Positions 47,902-64,000 of a stretch of DNA of 64,000 nt are shown here, in pieces. The position numbers and the translations under genes are program-made. This DNA is from Asterias rubens (taxonomy: Eukaryota > Echinodermata > Asteroidea > Forcipulatida > Asteriidae): the NCBI RefSeq assembly GCF_902459465.1, contig NC_047065.1, positions 15,043,634-15,107,633 on the forward strand, given 5' to 3'. Positions within the stretch are counted from its first letter, which is position 1, and each line of letters starts with the position of its first letter. The notes below the pieces were generated by a model that did not search any database, was not told the DNA's origin, and saw only the letters and a program-made list of their open reading frames with translations.

Positions 47902-48190
47902 TTTTGAGTTCTCAATAATTATAAATAACCACATTCTCAAGAGAAATATTTCCTTCTAAAGTATGTGGAGATTGTAGGATTTGATGAAGCCCCCCCCTCT
48001 CCCTGTTTCACTGTTCCTAAATGACAGCTGCAGCACTGAAATTAAACATTTGTCTGTGAGTGCACATAAAAAGCCCAAACATAAACTGTTTTGTTGCCCA
48101 CCCGGCCCCTTCTTCCCCTAAAAAAGACCAAAATTCAACAAACTTGTTGGAGGCATTGTGTTTTAACTGCAATCCAGAACTGCCCATGAT
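47902..48190 (+). repeat. ~290-bp direct repeat, second copy
   Basis: It is the counterpart of 45731-46016 and ends at the same TCCAGAACTGCC(A/C)ATGATTG. Frames across it are not conserved between the copies. Confidence 0.85.
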
Positions 48191-50525
48191 TGGTTGCAAA
48201 ACTTGGATCGTCAGAAAGTAAAATGGTGTAGAGAGAAAGTCCTGAAGTTTGGTTCTTGAAGTGAATAACGAAATGCTTGTAACTTGGAAATAAGAGTATA
48301 GGCTAGCTTACCAAGACTTGTGAGATCACTGTTCTCTTTTGTAGGCTAATGCTCGTTCAAAATTTAAGGAAAAAATTCAAATTTAACTTTTTATTTAAAT
48401 TCAGGTAGCCCCTGTCAAAATTTTGAGCGACAAGCCCTGTGGTCATGTATAATTTTACCCTAAATTTGTGCCCTACCTGTATAGAACAACCCTTGCTTTG
48501 AACCAATAAATAGCCTCGACCATTTACGCTTCACAGCACGGCACATGATGATGAAGATGCCTACGGTAGTTATTGATTCTGATGATCTGATCGGGCTTCA
48601 GAGAAGATTCGAAGCTCCATATTAATGGAGTTCCGGCAGTGGAAATCCACTGAGCATCCGTCAGAATAGTGCTGATAAATCGGCGTCAATATTTTTCTTG
48701 AGTGAACCTAATAACGCTGGCTGAGCGGGTAATAGATGTTATGTAGTTGTTTAGGAGGTCGATAACATTTTTTTTTAAACTAAGTGGAACTTAATTGAAT
48801 TAAACAAATAAACAAACTAGACTATAATCATGCCCATCAGCATGAATCTTACATGGCTTTTTTAAAGGGATGTTTCGTTTGAATGTCATATTAGCAGGGC
48901 TAAATTTCCACAGACAAAACGATGTATCGTTATTTAGATCTAGAATTATGCCCTACTAGGGCAAGATCATCTTTCCAGAGTAGATGTACAATAATCATAA
49001 TTTGTAGTTCTAATAGAGCAGTCGCACCCTATGGTTGCTATTACGGTGAAGTGCCTTGCTCAAGGATGCTAAAGACCCGGATTCGAACCGACACTCTGCT
49101 GCTGTTGAGTCCAGTGAACTAGACCACTTAGCAACGCCACAAATGAACACTTGGTGTTCGGGCTTCCAAAACCCGTTGTTGTGTCTTCACTATTTTCTTG
49201 TGACTCAGATGACCGATTAAGCTTAAAAACGTTCACTGGTTTGTTAGGTCACTTGAAGTGTGAGTACTGGTCTTTGACAGTTATACTAGAGTTTGAAACA
49301 TTATACTTTAGCATGTGTAGAAACAAAATTGCACACTTTAAGGGATCCGCTAGCAAAGACACTACATTTTGCACAGTCTTTTTATGAGTCTAAATCTAAG
49401 TTGTTTAAGTGGAATGAGTGACATAGTGAGCTCGTTTAAGTGGAATAAGTGACATAGTGAGCTCACTTTTAAAAGAAACTTTAACCGTACAAATTGTCCC
49501 TTTAAACAACTTGCGAACATTTTCACCGAGCGCAGGGCTATCATTCCATGACTCCTAATCAATACCAAATTAATTTTGCCAGACGGTCCGCTACCCAAAA
49601 GATCGGTGACTTATTGATTTGATGTCATCAAGCCTGCGCCGTGACAGATGACTCTCGCTGTCGCTGTCGATAAATGAAATCTGGCTTCAGAAACCTGGAA
49701 ATTCAGCACAAGGTTGCATATCATGATAATCCAATGTATTACAAGGGACATCAATTAGGGTATGAAATTTATGTTTTTTGGAAGGGCTATTCGTTCCATG
49801 TCTAGGTTTGAAGGAATAGTAAACTTGTAACTTGTGAAAAAGTTGTTCCTCACAATTTCAATAAAACTACTGGTACATAATTGTTCTAGGAATGTTGAAT
49901 ACATTTTTTAACTCTCTTTCCCTGCCAGTTTTATAATGAAATTATTCTCAGTATTTTACAGACTCAAAGAAACAGCTCTGTTTTACTGCTATATTTTACC
50001 AGAAAACTATGAAGCAACGTCTTAAATCTTATAACTTCCTTTTACCCTTACACCAATGTGTATCAAGCACTATATTATCAGTACTTTCCCCAAGTTTTCT
50101 GAACAACAAAGCCATGCTTATTGAACTTAAGCTTAATTTAAACACCTTTGTGATGTTTTTCTAACAGGGAGGAAGTTGATATATTTTAGCATAATTTACA
50201 AAACACATTGTTTTTGAAAATTTCACCCCTGTAGGCCTGTTTTGGCTTGTTCCGCTATATAATAATAATTCGCACAAATGACTCATTTAGCTTTATCACA
50301 TCACTGACTGACATTGCACTTGAAACAAAATGTCATGTTCTGAATAGTATCACTTTTAATATGTGGTCAAATCTGTCTGTACAAACATTTCCTCTTTACT
50401 TGCCTTCCGAGAAATAAAATCCTGAAACTTTAAACTCTGAGGAAATACTAGGACTACTCAAAATTTAACTGCACACAAAAACCCCATGAAGTACGAAATA
50501 TGAAGTTAAGAAGTCGGGTCAGCCT
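48190..50525. other. Upstream region of beta-tubulin, no gene recognised
   Basis: Apart from the SINE head (49040-49142) and a SINE body fragment at about 50040-50120, there is a short tandem duplication, AAGTGGAATRAGTGACATAG (about 49409 and 49439). No convincing exon was seen. Confidence 0.5.
49040..49142 (-). mobile_element. tRNA-derived SINE head
   Basis: The minus strand reads GTGGCGTTGCTAAGTGGTCT (box A) with CGGTTCGAATCCGG (box B) about 45 bases on, then CCTTGAGCAAGGCACTTCAC, the SINE body. The acceptor stem is incomplete, so it is not a tRNA gene. Confidence 0.7.
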
Positions 50526-50531
50526 TTTCCT

Positions 50532-50585
50532 GCCTATAAAAGCCGCGGAGTCATCAGCCACAACCCTCTCAGCCAATCAGAGGAT
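50532..50585 (+). promoter_or_regulatory. Second TATA-like element with CCAAT box upstream of beta-tubulin
   Basis: CCTATAAAAGCCGCGG at about 50530-50545 is followed by AGCCAATCAGAGG at about 50571-50583. The order TATA then CCAAT is reversed for a plus-strand promoter. It may therefore mark an alternative promoter plus an enhancer element, or a minus-strand start using ATTGG. No transcript was found in the sequence. Confidence 0.3.
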
Positions 50586-51064
50586 AACGTGTTCTTCCTG
50601 TTGACACACTGCGATTATTACACGACTTCCTGTAAAGGCAGTGTGGCCCCTCAGTAAAAGTCTCTGTTTAGACTGCCTCAAACTAAGTGGTTTTCTTGGG
50701 TGCTGTTTAGAGTTGGCAAGGTTACAAATAAGTATCAAGCAACTTGTTAAATTTCATGTTTTTGTGAATGTTACATAAATGATGTGGACATCATAAGGAT
50801 TTGTTTACTTTCATATTTACAATTAAAGTTGCAATGAAGTGGTTTTAACAAGAGTACATTTTTCATGTACCAGTGGCCTCCTATGTTGATTACATTTTTG
50901 TCGATATATATTTTTATTTTATAAAATTTACCATAAAGAAGCCTAATAATATAAGCCTTCTGATGTTATGGTTTATATCTGAAGGTTTTTGTGTGTGAAT
51001 TAAACACCATAATTTGTACCTAGTTTGTCAGCAGTGTGCAACCTCTTTAACACAGCCCTAGACA

Positions 51065-51208
51065 TATAAAACCCAGCCTGAGAGACTCTTCCCCCTTCTT
51101 TCACTTCCCTGCACTCAGGTCAGACGGAGAGTCACTACCTGTACTTGTGTCGAGATCTTTTCTTGAGACGTTCTTATCGCGGCTCGTTTGCGACACTGAT
51201 TTGTCAAG
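51065..51208 (+). promoter_or_regulatory. TATA box and 5' UTR of the beta-tubulin gene
   Basis: TATAAA at 51065-51070 lies about 140 bases before the ATG. A pyrimidine-rich CTTCCCCCTTCTTTCACTTC follows 25-45 bases downstream, a likely start region. The rest to 51208 is a plausible 5' UTR without an upstream ATG. TTGTCAAGATGCG around the start has A at -3. Confidence 0.6.

Positions 51209-64000
<12,792 letters not shown>

Overview
The window is animal nuclear DNA. Split genes with GT-AG introns, a beta-tubulin gene, tRNA-derived SINEs, a LINE fragment and many TTAA-bounded or fold-back MITE-like repeats all point that way. I infer an echinoderm, most likely a sea star, from the dispersed repeats that recur here and from the gene set; nothing in the window proves the species. 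The DNA is AT-rich and gene-poor. Apart from three genes, nearly every reading frame is a by-product of repeats or introns.

Layout. 1-2.4 kb: no gene, two small fold-back repeats. 2.4-10.4 kb: a composite repeat of about 1.5 kb, present about 3.5 times, with a ~208-bp satellite at 5.5-7.0 kb. 10.4-15.2 kb: no recognisable gene, one TTAA MITE and small fold-backs. 15.27-22.88 kb: a 7.6-kb minisatellite of 16-19-bp monomers (consensus GCTTACTCATGGCTCTCT) with a clear higher-order pattern. 23.1-24.9 kb: a (TTCG)n microsatellite, then about 20 copies of a G-tract minisatellite carrying TCATGTGA boxes. 24.9-28.6 kb: no gene.

Genes. (1) + strand, 28607-34398: a single-pass receptor-like protein with signal peptide, CUB domain, LDL-receptor class A module, transmembrane helix and a long acidic tail, in five exons of consistent phase. 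The tail has two RFx[VI] motifs, two RVxF-like motifs and five ~25-residue repeats. (2) - strand, 37349-39527: PSMG4, a proteasome assembly chaperone, in three exons totalling 129 residues. It is tail-to-tail with gene 1. (3) + strand, 51209 to beyond the window end: beta-tubulin, with exon 1 (codons 1-19), exon 2 and the start of exon 3 separated by introns of 2.4 and 10.1 kb.

The three genes do not form an obvious pathway. The spaces between and inside them are filled with TTAA-flanked MITEs, tRNA-like SINEs, large palindromes (39.9-42.6 kb is especially dense) and short tandem arrays. All functional statements rest on reading the sequence and on remembered family features; no database search was run.
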